Assembly (NCBI RefSeq): GCF_014904705.1
Contig: NZ_JACZCQ010000006.1
Coordinates: 682,001-746,000, forward strand
Source of the DNA: Nisaea sediminum
GTDB taxonomy: Bacteria > Pseudomonadota > Alphaproteobacteria > Thalassobaculales > Thalassobaculaceae
DNA length: 64,000 nucleotides
Direction: 5' to 3'
Each line of letters opens with the position of its first letter. Positions within the stretch are counted from its first letter, which is position 1. The position numbers were made by a program, and so were the translations under genes. This document shows, one piece after another, positions 40,124-48,811 of the stretch. Below the pieces are notes generated by a model that was not told where the DNA came from, searched no databases, and saw nothing but the letters and a program-made list of their open reading frames with translations.

Positions 40124-41209
40124 CTAACCGCAAGCCGGCGCATCAGGTAGCGCGGCCAGCGCGGTCTTCCCCGGTTCGAACAGGCTCGCGGCCTCGGCCG
40201 GACGAACCTCCGGATCGCCAAACATGGCGCCCAGCAGCCATGCGACATCTCCTTCGGCGGAGCGCGGCGCGCGTATCCGTTCCGGATGGATCTCCTTCCA
40301 GGCTTCTCCGTCCGGTGCCGCGACGCGGAAATCGAAGACGAAGCTCGGGGTCACGCCCATGCGGAGATCGGCGATCCTGAGGCCTTCTTCGTCGCGGAGG
40401 ATCCGGTAATAGCCCTTTGAAAAGGCCGCGACCGTTGCGGCCGGCCGCAGGGTGTCGAGGCAGGGGCCGCCGGGCTCGAGGCGCGGATGGGCGTGGATGC
40501 GCGCGCTGTCCGGACCGCCGAAGACCGGTTGGTAGATGTTGTAATAGACCGGCCCGTCCACCGCGATGGTGCGCCAGAGCAGGGTGTTGAAGGGCATCGG
40601 GGTTGCGAGCACCCGCTCCGCTGAGAGGCCCGCCGCCGCCATCGCCGCCCGTGCCTTGCTATCGGCGATTTGCTGCGCCAAGAGAGACCAGCCGAGATAA
40701 AGCGTCGAGAGCGCCAGCGCGCCCGTCGTGACCCGTTTGAGCCGCCCGCTCCACGCCGGCAACGCCAGAGCCCAGAGTGTCGCCGCAAGCAGCGGAAGGG
40801 TATAGAGCGGATCGATGATAAAGACCGACCCGACGCCGAAGGGCGTGTCGACAACCGGCCAGAGCAGGCGCGTTCCGTAGACCGTCATCGCATCGAGCAG
40901 GGCATGGGTCGTCAGGCAGAGGAAGACCGTCAGATAGGCCGCCACGCGCTCCTGCCTGAGGCCCTTGAAGAGCCGCATCAATCCCTCGCCGATCAGCGGC
41001 GTGAGGGCGGCATGGACCAGCAGGGAATGGCTCCACCCCCGGTGCAGCACGAAGTCGCTGACCGGATCTCCATGCCTGTAGAGCACGTCGAGATCGGGGA
41101 GCGTGCCGAGAACGGCGCCGGCGAGCGCGGCCTTGCGCGGGCCGATCTTCGGTCCGGCGACGGCGACAGCGACCGTGGCGCCGAGGACGGCCTGGGTCAG
41201 TGAATCCAA
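40124..41209 (-). CDS. YdjM-type membrane-bound metal-dependent hydrolase family protein
   Basis: A 361-residue membrane protein. The N-terminus MDSLTQAVLGA, then GTLPDLDVLYRHGD and HRGWSHSLLVHA with TTHALLDAMT, are the hallmarks of the YdjM/DUF457 family (putative membrane-bound metal-dependent hydrolases). About four hydrophobic helices are followed by a soluble C-terminal half of about 170 residues. The start codon is TTG at 41209, supported by the family-typical first residues and GGGGATTA upstream. Function is unassigned. It is last in the minus-strand run that begins with the ABC exporter. Confidence 0.85.
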   Translation of the reverse strand: MDSLTQAVLGATVAVAVAGPKIGPRKAALAGAVLGTLPDLDVLYRHGDPVSDFVLHRGWSHSLLVHAALTPLIGEGLMRLFKGLRQERVAAYLTVFLCLTTHALLDAMTVYGTRLLWPVVDTPFGVGSVFIIDPLYTLPLLAATLWALALPAWSGRLKRVTTGALALSTLYLGWSLLAQQIADSKARAAMAAAGLSAERVLATPMPFNTLLWRTIAVDGPVYYNIYQPVFGGPDSARIHAHPRLEPGGPCLDTLRPAATVAAFSKGYYRILRDEEGLRIADLRMGVTPSFVFDFRVAAPDGEAWKEIHPERIRAPRSAEGDVAWLLGAMFGDPEVRPAEAASLFEPGKTALAALPDAPACG

Positions 41210-41276
41210 GAATAATCCCCCGTCGGTTCTGGAACGACCTGCATGACATGCTGCCGGACGGCCGCATGTTCAAGCA

Positions 41277-41771
41277 TCAGGTGGCGGCGATCCGGTAGAG
41301 ATGTATCCGTCCGGGGCTGATCCCGTCGGGGAGCGGAGCGGCGTTCCAGCGCGGCAGCTCGACCGGCTGGTCGCTCACCACGACCGCGCCGTCCGCGAGG
41401 AGGGCGTCGACCAGAGGCGCGATCTCCGCCGCGAGCGCGATGCTGGTCTGTTTTTCCCCGGTGCCGATATCGAGATGCGCGAGCAGGACGGTGGGCCCGA
41501 GCTGAGCGCGCGCGCGCACAAGGGTTTCGCGGAAATCGCCGAGGAAGATCCGGTCGTCCGCCGGGATGCAATCCGGATGCGCGGCGACCTGCCGGTCGAA
41601 GACGTAGAACGCCCGGTCCGGCATCAGGGAACGCAGATGATCGAAGGTCCGGCCATTGCCGAGCCCGAGTTCTATTGCGTTTCCGGAACGGCCGGCGATG
41701 GCCGAGACGGCCCATTCCAGGCTCAGTTTCTGCGCCTGGAGGCGGCGGATGGCGCTGTCGAGACGGCTCAC
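41277..41771 (-). CDS. Small class I SAM-dependent methyltransferase-like protein
   Basis: A 164-residue protein with a Rossmann-type SAM-binding motif I, AIELGLGNGRTFDHL, followed by an acidic strand end FYVFDRQVAA and a later HLDIGTG. It is short for a complete class I enzyme; target-recognition elements are minimal. The start is a GTG at 41771, only 9 nt after the cNMP-binding gene stop, implying one transcript with the ABC exporter. The acceptor might be the exported compound, which is inference from position. Confidence 0.7.
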   Translation of the reverse strand: MSRLDSAIRRLQAQKLSLEWAVSAIAGRSGNAIELGLGNGRTFDHLRSLMPDRAFYVFDRQVAAHPDCIPADDRIFLGDFRETLVRARAQLGPTVLLAHLDIGTGEKQTSIALAAEIAPLVDALLADGAVVVSDQPVELPRWNAAPLPDGISPGRIHLYRIAAT

Positions 41772-41780
41772 GGTCCGGGT

Positions 41781-42236
41781 TTACCCGTCCTTGTCGGAAA
41801 GCGCGGCGCGCAGGCGCATGTTGGTCTGCTCGAGTCGCGCGGCCAGTTCACGCATGATCTCGACCGCGATCTGCGGGAAATCGGTGACGAGTCGGAAGAA
41901 GGCCTCCTTGGCGATCTTCAGGGTCGTCAGCGATTGCTTCGCCTGGACCGTGGCGGTCCGGGGCACGTCGCAGAGAATGGCGATCTCGCCGACCACATCG
42001 CCTTTGCTGAGCTGTGCCACTTCGATCTTACCGTCATCGGTATCAATCAGGACCGAGGCTGTACCGTCGATGATAATATAAGCGGCGTCGCCGGAATCGC
42101 CCTGATTGAACAAGACCTGACCGTCCGCGTAGTTCAACCGCTCGGAGGTGAAGGCAAGCAGCTTCAGCTTCGACGGCTCGATCTTGGCGAAGAGCGGAAT
42201 GTTCTTCAGCAGCTCGACTTCTTCGTTCAGGCTCAT
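41781..42236 (-). CDS. Stand-alone cyclic-nucleotide-binding domain protein
   Basis: The 151-residue product is essentially one CRP-type cNMP-binding beta-barrel. Its phosphate-binding cassette reads GEIAILCDVPRTATV with the ribose-contacting Glu and phosphate-binding Arg retained, so ligand binding is plausible. There is no helix-turn-helix and no membrane segment, so it is not a transcription factor by itself. GAGGA precedes the ATG at 42236. It lies 30 nt downstream of the ABC exporter gene, suggesting it senses a nucleotide to modulate that exporter or the methyltransferase; this is inference. Confidence 0.85.
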   Translation of the reverse strand: MSLNEEVELLKNIPLFAKIEPSKLKLLAFTSERLNYADGQVLFNQGDSGDAAYIIIDGTASVLIDTDDGKIEVAQLSKGDVVGEIAILCDVPRTATVQAKQSLTTLKIAKEAFFRLVTDFPQIAVEIMRELAARLEQTNMRLRAALSDKDG

Positions 42237-42266
42237 GGGTGCAATCCTCGGGTTTCGGGCGCTGTC

Positions 42267-44903
42267 CTATTCCTCATCCAGCAGTCCCCGGAACATCGTG
42301 CCTTCCTGGTTCAGACTATCAAAAGTGCCGTCTTCGATCACGCGACCGCCGGACATCACCAGAATTCTGGTGAACGTCTGGGCGAGACGCGCGCGGTGAG
42401 CGACGAAAATCACGGTCCGGCCTTCCGCTTCGGCACAGATCCTGGAAAGGATCGGGGCCTGCAGGCCGGAATCGAGGACCGCGATGGCTTCGTTCAGGAC
42501 GATGACGTCCGGGCGCCGCAACAGGATGCGCGCGATCGCGACCTTCTGGCGCTGCGCCGCGGTCAGCCGGGATCCGGCGATGCCGGCTTCCGCGTCCAGG
42601 CCGACCTCGATCACGATAGCTCTCAGGCCTTCGGACTCGACGACCTCGGCGAGCACCTTGCCGACCTGGTTTCCGGCATCCGCCTGACCGTAGGCGATCT
42701 TGCCGAAAAGAATATTGTCCTGCACCGAGGCGGCAAGGTTGAAGCGGTCGACCGAGAAGAACTCGAGCGCCGTTTGCTGTTCGGCTGGAAGCTCCTCACG
42801 GAACACCTTGCGCGCTTCGAGGATCCGGACCTGCAATTCTTCCGAGATCATTCCGAGGCGGTGGCGTGCCGGGATGAGCTTGAACGGCAATTCGAGGAAA
42901 CGGGTTTTGTCCTCCGCTTCCATCCCGTCGAGGCCGACCCTGTCGGCGCGCTGCAGAAGGGTCTGGAACTCCGGCAGATCGTCCGCGGAGATGAAGGAAT
43001 ATTGCGCGAAGAACTCGTGGTCCGGCGGCAGGTCCTTGAACAGTTCGACCATCGTCGCCGCCACATCGCGGCCGATATGCACGAAATCCTCGGTCAGTCC
43101 GACCTTGTCGAGTACCGACCGGACATAGGGGTCGGAGGCGAGGTGGTCGAGCGCGAAATCGTCGCCGACGGGTGTACCGAACAGAAGGTTTTCGGCAACG
43201 CTGGCATTGGTGTTGAATTTCTCGGCGTCGAAGGGCTCGACCAGGCCGGCGAGACCGAGTTCTTCCAGCCGCGCGCGCAGACGGACCCGCGCGCCGAGAA
43301 TGCGGTTGGCGATCTCCTCCTCGCTCTCGGCCCGCAGCGAGCCGCGCAGTCCGATGGCGTAAACCTCGTCCTCGAGCCCAACCACTTTCAGCAGTTCGGC
43401 GATCCGGTCCTTCAGACCGTTCTCGTCCGCGCCGATGGACTGGTAGTCGATCCAGTTGGCGGAAATCGGATCGAGGGAGTTGCCGGAGGCCTCCGCGTCG
43501 GCGCGCTGTTCCGGAGAATCCGGAAAAACGCTCGGGTCTCCTTCGCCGAAGGGGAGGTGACGCGCGCCCATAAGGATGTTGTCTCGGATCGTGCTGGAGA
43601 ACACGAAGGCGCCGGGCCCGACATAACCGATGCGGCGGCCGGTGACGGATTCCGGCAGGGGAGCGATATCGACGCCGTTGATGGTCACGCTCCCGGAGGT
43701 CGGCAGCACGAGCCGGGCGATGACCGTCGCCAGCAGATCCTTGCCGCCGCCGCCGGGACCGGTGATCGCGACATGCTCGCCTTGCCCGATCTCGATGGAA
43801 ACGCCCTCCAGCAGGACCTCGCCTTCATCGTCGGTCAGGCCAACGTTTCTGAGCGCGACGGGCCCGTCGAGCGAAATCGGTGTTTCCGGCTCGTCCAGCT
43901 GCTGTGCCTCGGTCAGGCTTCCGGCCGGGTCGAACTGCTCGACCACCTGATCGTACTTGATCCGCGAATCTTCCTTGCGCTGGTAGTATGTCAGAAGCTC
44001 CTTCCATGGCGCCGACAGATCCTTGTAGGCGGCGAGGATGGCGACCAGCGCACCGAAGGTCAGGTCGCCCTTTATCACCAGGACACCGCCGATCGAGTAG
44101 AAGAAGAACGGTGTCAGCTGGGCGATGAAATTGTTGAGGAACTTGATGAAAAATTTGCGGCGGTAGATCTCGAAGCGGATCGTGTAGATCTCGCCGAGCA
44201 TGGTGGTGAAATTCGCGAGCGCGAAGCGGGAGGAGTCGTTGGCGTGGATTTCCTGGACGCCGGAAATGCTCTCCCCGATCCGGTCCGAAAGCTTGCGGAC
44301 GGTTCTGACCCGCTCCTTGCCGAGCGCGTTCACCCGCCTCTGCAGCCTTGGAATGAGATAGGCCTGCACCGGATAGAGGGCGATCGCGGCGGTCCCGAGG
44401 ATCGGATCCTGCACGAACATGAAGACGAGGATGGTCAGCAGGGTGCCGCCCTGGAAGGCGGGAAGCGAAATGGCATCGCCGATGAAGCCGCCGAGCGGCT
44501 CCACCTCGGCGGTGATCATCGGGATCACTTCGCCCTGGCTGACCCGGCGGAAATGCGGCAGGGGAAAGCGCAGCACGCGGGCATAGAGATCGTAGCGCAG
44601 CCGCCGCAGCATCCGCTCGCCCAGCTGGCCGCGATAGACGTTGATATAGTATTTGAATCCGCCATTGATGCAGACAAGGCCAAGGAAGAGGCCGCTCAGC
44701 AGCATCAGGTAGGGGATCTGGTCGAGCTGGTAGCCGAAGATGTCCTGCGGCAGGTTCTTGCCGGCGATCGCCTTGTTGATGATCGTTTTCGGGAGGTCGA
44801 GCGAATAGTAGAGGAATGGAAAGGACAGGCCGGTCAGCACGAGCAGAAAGATCTGTTCTTTCTTGCTGTGCCGGAAAATGAACCGGAAAATCGTGGGTTC
44901 CAT
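42267..44903 (-). CDS. ABC exporter with degenerate ATPase and duplicated internal insert
   Basis: An 878-residue half-transporter: an exporter-type membrane domain (about 1-300, roughly six helices) followed by one ATPase domain. The ATPase is atypical. Walker A is GPGGGGKD (382-389) with Asp in place of Ser/Thr. The Walker B segment is IVLNE (801-805) with Asn for Asp. The signature is LTAAQ (780-784) for LSGGQ; the H-loop His836 is present. About 280 residues are inserted between STIRDNILMG (437-446) and the signature. They contain two related repeats ending NASVAENLLFG (566-576) and AASVQDNILFG (724-734). The ATG at 44903 is preferred; the frame extends 48 codons upstream without family-like sequence. 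It is divergent from the glycan cluster. Confidence 0.85.
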   Translation of the reverse strand: MEPTIFRFIFRHSKKEQIFLLVLTGLSFPFLYYSLDLPKTIINKAIAGKNLPQDIFGYQLDQIPYLMLLSGLFLGLVCINGGFKYYINVYRGQLGERMLRRLRYDLYARVLRFPLPHFRRVSQGEVIPMITAEVEPLGGFIGDAISLPAFQGGTLLTILVFMFVQDPILGTAAIALYPVQAYLIPRLQRRVNALGKERVRTVRKLSDRIGESISGVQEIHANDSSRFALANFTTMLGEIYTIRFEIYRRKFFIKFLNNFIAQLTPFFFYSIGGVLVIKGDLTFGALVAILAAYKDLSAPWKELLTYYQRKEDSRIKYDQVVEQFDPAGSLTEAQQLDEPETPISLDGPVALRNVGLTDDEGEVLLEGVSIEIGQGEHVAITGPGGGGKDLLATVIARLVLPTSGSVTINGVDIAPLPESVTGRRIGYVGPGAFVFSSTIRDNILMGARHLPFGEGDPSVFPDSPEQRADAEASGNSLDPISANWIDYQSIGADENGLKDRIAELLKVVGLEDEVYAIGLRGSLRAESEEEIANRILGARVRLRARLEELGLAGLVEPFDAEKFNTNASVAENLLFGTPVGDDFALDHLASDPYVRSVLDKVGLTEDFVHIGRDVAATMVELFKDLPPDHEFFAQYSFISADDLPEFQTLLQRADRVGLDGMEAEDKTRFLELPFKLIPARHRLGMISEELQVRILEARKVFREELPAEQQTALEFFSVDRFNLAASVQDNILFGKIAYGQADAGNQVGKVLAEVVESEGLRAIVIEVGLDAEAGIAGSRLTAAQRQKVAIARILLRRPDVIVLNEAIAVLDSGLQAPILSRICAEAEGRTVIFVAHRARLAQTFTRILVMSGGRVIEDGTFDSLNQEGTMFRGLLDEE

Positions 44904-44957
44904 GCGGAGCGTCAGCCCGTACCGAGTGGCGAGGTTGGCAAAAACCGTTTTCTGACA

Positions 44958-44972
44958 GAACAGTAACCGAAC
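44958..44972. promoter_or_regulatory. LexA box candidate GAAC-N7-GAAC between exporter and glycan genes
   Basis: GAAC (44958-44961), seven bases, GAAC (44969-44972): the alphaproteobacterial LexA operator read on the opposite strand. It lies 54 bp before the ABC exporter start and 156 bp before the first glycosyltransferase start, so the exporter promoter is the more likely target. The 225-bp region otherwise shows no terminator or RNA gene. Confidence 0.45.
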
Positions 44973-45128
44973 GATACCGTCAGGTAAATGTGCCGCGGGC
45001 CAAACTGGTTTTGCCGCACCGTGCGCTGTGGCATAGTGCACTCTCAAGGGGATATGGTGGGGGTCGAACCTGCGGGTTCAGCAGGGCTTTCCATTCGATA
45101 CAAGGCCGATAACAACGTGGACGGGCGT

Positions 45129-46358
45129 ATGACGTACGCTAGCAACAAGCGCGGCCAGAAGCGTGTCCTGATGTACAGTCACGACACGATGGGGCTCGGC
45201 CACTTGCGCCGTTGCCGGGCGATCGCGCATTCGCTCGTCGAGCAGCAGTCGGACCTGACGGTTCTGATCCTGTCCGGCTCGCCGATCATCGGAAGCTTCG
45301 ATTTCCGCACACGGGTCGATTTCGTGCGCATTCCGGGCGTGATCAAGCTGCGCAACGGCGACTACACCTCGCTCAACCTGCATCTCGACATCGAGGAGAC
45401 GCTCAATCTCCGTTCCTCGATCATCAAGCACACGGCGGACGCTTTCGATCCGGACCTGTTCATCGTCGACAAGGAGCCCTGGGGCCTGCGCGGCGAGGTG
45501 CGCCCGACACTGGAGATGCTGAAGGATCGCGGCACGCCGCTCGTGCTCGGTCTGCGCGACGTGATGGACGAGCCGGAAAAGCTGCTGCCCGAATGGGAGC
45601 GCAAGAACGCGGTCGAGGCCCTGCGCGACGTTTATGACGAGATCTGGGTCTACGGGCTGCAGTCGGTCTGCGATCCCTATTCCGGCATGCCGATGCCCGA
45701 GTCGGTCCATGCCAAGACGCATTATACCGGCTACCTGAAGCGCAAGGTGCCGAGCCACACCCACCCGATCTCGACGACCGATCTAGAGGATCCGTTCATT
45801 CTGGTGACGGCCGGCGGCGGCGGCGACGGCGACGGTCTCATGGACTGGGTCCTGAAGGCCTACGAGTCCGACGACCGTCTGCCCTACCGGGCCCTGCTCG
45901 TGCTCGGCCCCTTCATGCCTGCCGAGTTGCAGAACGATTTCATGGAACGGGCGGCCGAACTCGACCGCGTCGAGGCGATCACCTTCGACGCGCGGATCGA
46001 GAGCATGATGGCCCGCGCCGCCGGGATCGTGGCGATGGGCGGCTACAATACCTTCTGCGAGATCCTGTCCTTTGACAAACGCGGCCTTATCGTGCCCCGG
46101 ACAGAGCCGAGGCTGGAGCAGTTCATCCGCGCGTCGCGCGCCGAGGAACTGGGCATGACGGCGATGCTGGTCGACGACGGCAGCCGCGAGCCCGAGGTCA
46201 TGGCGGATGCGCTGCGGCGCCTGCCAAGCCAGCCGCGCCCCTCCGAGATCATGGCGGCGTCCCTGCTGGATGGCCTTGACGAAGTAAACCGTCTCACCCA
46301 TCGATGGCTCTATGAGCGTCCCGGGTCCAACATCTCGGTGCTCCGCCGCGAGGCGTGA
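45129..46358 (+). CDS. MurG-like (GT28-type) glycosyltransferase, paralogue A
   Basis: A 409-residue GT-B-fold protein with the MurG-type N-terminal motif MGLGHLRRCRAIA and the C-terminal donor-site pattern GIVAMGGYNTFCEIL followed by PRTEPRLEQFIRA. The middle has ILVTAGGGGDGDGLM and LLVLGPFMP. The same landmarks, in the same order, recur in the protein at 49398-50558, so the two are paralogues. Donor and acceptor are unknown. The ATG at 45129 was chosen with GGAC upstream; an ATG at 45054 is in frame. It heads the plus-strand glycan cluster; the next gene starts 36 nt after its stop. Confidence 0.85.
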   Translation: MTYASNKRGQKRVLMYSHDTMGLGHLRRCRAIAHSLVEQQSDLTVLILSGSPIIGSFDFRTRVDFVRIPGVIKLRNGDYTSLNLHLDIEETLNLRSSIIKHTADAFDPDLFIVDKEPWGLRGEVRPTLEMLKDRGTPLVLGLRDVMDEPEKLLPEWERKNAVEALRDVYDEIWVYGLQSVCDPYSGMPMPESVHAKTHYTGYLKRKVPSHTHPISTTDLEDPFILVTAGGGGDGDGLMDWVLKAYESDDRLPYRALLVLGPFMPAELQNDFMERAAELDRVEAITFDARIESMMARAAGIVAMGGYNTFCEILSFDKRGLIVPRTEPRLEQFIRASRAEELGMTAMLVDDGSREPEVMADALRRLPSQPRPSEIMAASLLDGLDEVNRLTHRWLYERPGSNISVLRREA

Positions 46359-46394
46359 GCACGGCGGTCCCGCCGTGGCGTCCGGACCGAGAGC

Positions 46395-47672
46395 ATGCGA
46401 GACGGTATGACAGAGCCAGCTTCCAGCGTTCCGACGGCGATCGTGCTGAAAGGCTATCCGCGTCTGTCGGAAACCTTCATCGCGCAGGAAATCCTCGAGC
46501 TGCAGCGGCGCGGGCTGGATTATACGATCGTTTCGCTGCGCCATCCGACCGACAAGGCCACGCATCCGGTGCATGGGCAGATCGCCGCGGCGGTCAATTA
46601 CCTGCCGGAATATCTCTACCAGGCGCCGCTCCGGGTTCTGAAGGCCTGGTGGAAGGTCCGGCGGATGCCCGGTTACGGTTCGGTCTTCCGTCTCTGGCTG
46701 AGGGATCTCCGGCGCGATCCTACACCCAACCGCGGGCGCCGTTTCGGTCAGGCAATGGTTCTCGCCGCCGAACTCGACCCGCATTACCGGCACATCTACG
46801 CGCATTTCCTGCACACGCCATCCTCGGTCGCGCGCTACGCCGCGCTGATGACCGGGCGCAGCTGGTCGGCCTCCGCGCATGCCAAGGACATCTGGCTCAG
46901 TCCCGAGTGGGAGAAGCGGGAGAAGCTGCAGGACGCGGCCTGGGCGGTGACTTGCACCCGCTACGGCCACGCGCATCTCGATGCTCTCGTGCCGGGACGG
47001 ACCCGGCTGGTCTATCACGGTCTCGACCTGTCGAGTTTCGCTCCGGCGGCCCCGAAAGCGTCCGGCAGTGACGGATCGGCGGCGCCGGTGCGGCTGCTCT
47101 CGGTCGGCCGCGCGGTGCCGAAAAAGGGCTTCGACCGGCTGCTGGACGCGCTTGCACGCCTGCCGGAGGGACTGTCCTGGCACTGGACCCATATCGGCGG
47201 CGGCAAGGAGCTGAAAGCGCTGAAGGATCGGGCCGCGCGTCTGGGGATCGCCGGGCGCGTCACCTGGCGCGGCGCGGCCGCGCAGAGCGCGGTGATCGAG
47301 GCCTATCGCGCCTCCGATCTCTTCATCCTGCCGAGCCGGGTGGCCGAGGACGGCGACCGGGATGGCCTTCCGAATGTCCTGATGGAAGCGCAGAGCCAGC
47401 GCCTCTGCTGTCTCGCGACCGCCGTGGCGGCAATTCCCGAGCTCATCGAGAGCGGCGTGACCGGAGAACTTGTTCCGCCGGATGACGGCGTGGCGCTGAC
47501 GGCGGCGCTCGAGGCGCTGATCCGCGATCCGGAGCGGCGTGCCGTGTTGGCCGCGGCCGGGGAGGAACGGGTGCGGAGCCGGTTCGACCATCATTCCGCA
47601 ATCTCCATTCTCGCCGGGCTGCTCGGCCTCGATCAGGCAAATTCCGAATCCGGGACGGACGCGGCAGCGTGA
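46395..47672 (+). CDS. GT4 glycosyltransferase
   Basis: A 425-residue retaining GT-B glycosyltransferase. The N-terminal half contains KGYPRLSETFIAQEI, a motif typical of GT4 enzymes of polysaccharide synthesis. The C-terminal half has RLLSVGRAVPKKGFDRLLDA and the E-x7-E donor motif within GLPNVLMEAQSQ. The sugar donor cannot be named. Its TGA stop overlaps the GTG start of the next gene by 4 nt, the first of four such overlaps in a row, meaning translational coupling along the cluster. Confidence 0.9.
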   Translation: MRDGMTEPASSVPTAIVLKGYPRLSETFIAQEILELQRRGLDYTIVSLRHPTDKATHPVHGQIAAAVNYLPEYLYQAPLRVLKAWWKVRRMPGYGSVFRLWLRDLRRDPTPNRGRRFGQAMVLAAELDPHYRHIYAHFLHTPSSVARYAALMTGRSWSASAHAKDIWLSPEWEKREKLQDAAWAVTCTRYGHAHLDALVPGRTRLVYHGLDLSSFAPAAPKASGSDGSAAPVRLLSVGRAVPKKGFDRLLDALARLPEGLSWHWTHIGGGKELKALKDRAARLGIAGRVTWRGAAAQSAVIEAYRASDLFILPSRVAEDGDRDGLPNVLMEAQSQRLCCLATAVAAIPELIESGVTGELVPPDDGVALTAALEALIRDPERRAVLAAAGEERVRSRFDHHSAISILAGLLGLDQANSESGTDAAA

Positions 47673-48811
47673 GAATCGCTTTCTACGCCCCCTTGAAAGC
47701 CCCCGACGCGCCGACTCCTTCCGGCGACCGGCGCATGGCGCGCCTGCTGATGGCCGCGCTCCGGGCGGGCGGGCACGAGGTTTTCCTCGCCTCGCGCCTG
47801 CGCAGCCGGGACGGCGCGGGCGATCCCGCACGGCAGGAACGCATCGCGTCCCGCGGGACAGGTTACGCCGATCGCTTCGTCGCTTGTTGCGAAAACGGAA
47901 GGATCGCGGCGCCGGATCTCTGGTTCACCTATCACCTCTACTACAAGGCACCGGATCATATCGGTCCCCGTGTCGCGGAGCGGCTCGGTATTCCCTATGT
48001 CGCCGCCGAGGCCTCCAACGCGCCGAAACGGTCGGAGGGGTCCTGGGCGGCCTCCCACCGGCGCGTGCTCGACGCGATTGGCCGGGCGGATCTCGTCATC
48101 GGATTCAACAGCCGGGACAAGGCCTGTCTCCTGCCGGTCCTGAAGCCCGGGAGCGCTTATCTCGACCTGAAACCCTTCGTCGACGGGCTGCCCTATCCGA
48201 ACCGGCCGGCCGCTGCGGATCTCCGGGCGGAACTCGGAATCGCGGACCGGGATCCCCTGCTGCTGGCGGTGGGCATGATGCGTCCCGGCGTGAAAATCGC
48301 TTCCTACAGGCTGCTGGCCGAGGCTTTGTCCGCGCTCCCGCCGGCACGGCGCTGGACACTCCTGATCGCGGGAGACGGACCGGCCCGTGCCGAGGTCGAG
48401 CAGGCATTTGCGGCGCATGGCGACCGGGTGCGCTTCCTCGGCGCAGTCGGGCCCGAGCGTCTGACGGAGCTCTATCTTGGCTCCGATATCCTCGCCTGGC
48501 CCGCGATCAACGAAGCCTACGGCATGGCCCTGCTGGAAGCGCAGGCAGCCGGGCTTCCCGTGGTTGCGGGCGATGTCGGCGGCGTTCCGGACATCGTGAC
48601 CGACGGCGTGACGGGACTGCTCTCTCCCGAGGGCAACATGGCAGGGTTTGCCGCCAATCTCGACCGGCTGCTCACCGACCCGGAGCTGGTCCGGCAAATG
48701 GGTGACGCGGCACGGACCAAGACAAACCGGCTCCACAGTCTCGAAGCCGCCGCTGTCCGCCTGGATACGGCGCTCAATAAACTTCTGCGGCCCGAGAGGA
48801 CGCGGCCGTGA
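47669..48811 (+). CDS. GT4-family glycosyltransferase
   Basis: A 380-residue GT-B protein with MRIAFYAPLKAPDAPTPSGD at the N-terminus and, in the C-terminal half, LLAVGMMRPGVKIASYRLL, then YGMALLEAQAAGLPVV with the E-x7-E pattern and DGVTGLL. These are standard GT4 elements. The start is GTG, coupled to the preceding gene by a 4-nt overlap, and the gene ends by overlapping the phosphatase start in the same way. Substrate unknown. Confidence 0.9.
   Translation: MRIAFYAPLKAPDAPTPSGDRRMARLLMAALRAGGHEVFLASRLRSRDGAGDPARQERIASRGTGYADRFVACCENGRIAAPDLWFTYHLYYKAPDHIGPRVAERLGIPYVAAEASNAPKRSEGSWAASHRRVLDAIGRADLVIGFNSRDKACLLPVLKPGSAYLDLKPFVDGLPYPNRPAAADLRAELGIADRDPLLLAVGMMRPGVKIASYRLLAEALSALPPARRWTLLIAGDGPARAEVEQAFAAHGDRVRFLGAVGPERLTELYLGSDILAWPAINEAYGMALLEAQAAGLPVVAGDVGGVPDIVTDGVTGLLSPEGNMAGFAANLDRLLTDPELVRQMGDAARTKTNRLHSLEAAAVRLDTALNKLLRPERTRP

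Noticed and set aside
41301-44966. A plus-strand open frame of about 1,200 codons opposite the ABC exporter
   Set aside because: It is antisense to a gene with clear domain motifs; GC-rich codon usage leaves the opposite frame open. The translation shows no domain and is rich in Asp/Glu/His/Arg, as is typical of shadow frames.
45783-47831. A minus-strand open frame of about 680 codons across two glycosyltransferase genes
   Set aside because: It spans two genes with conserved motifs on the other strand and has no ribosome-binding site or domain.
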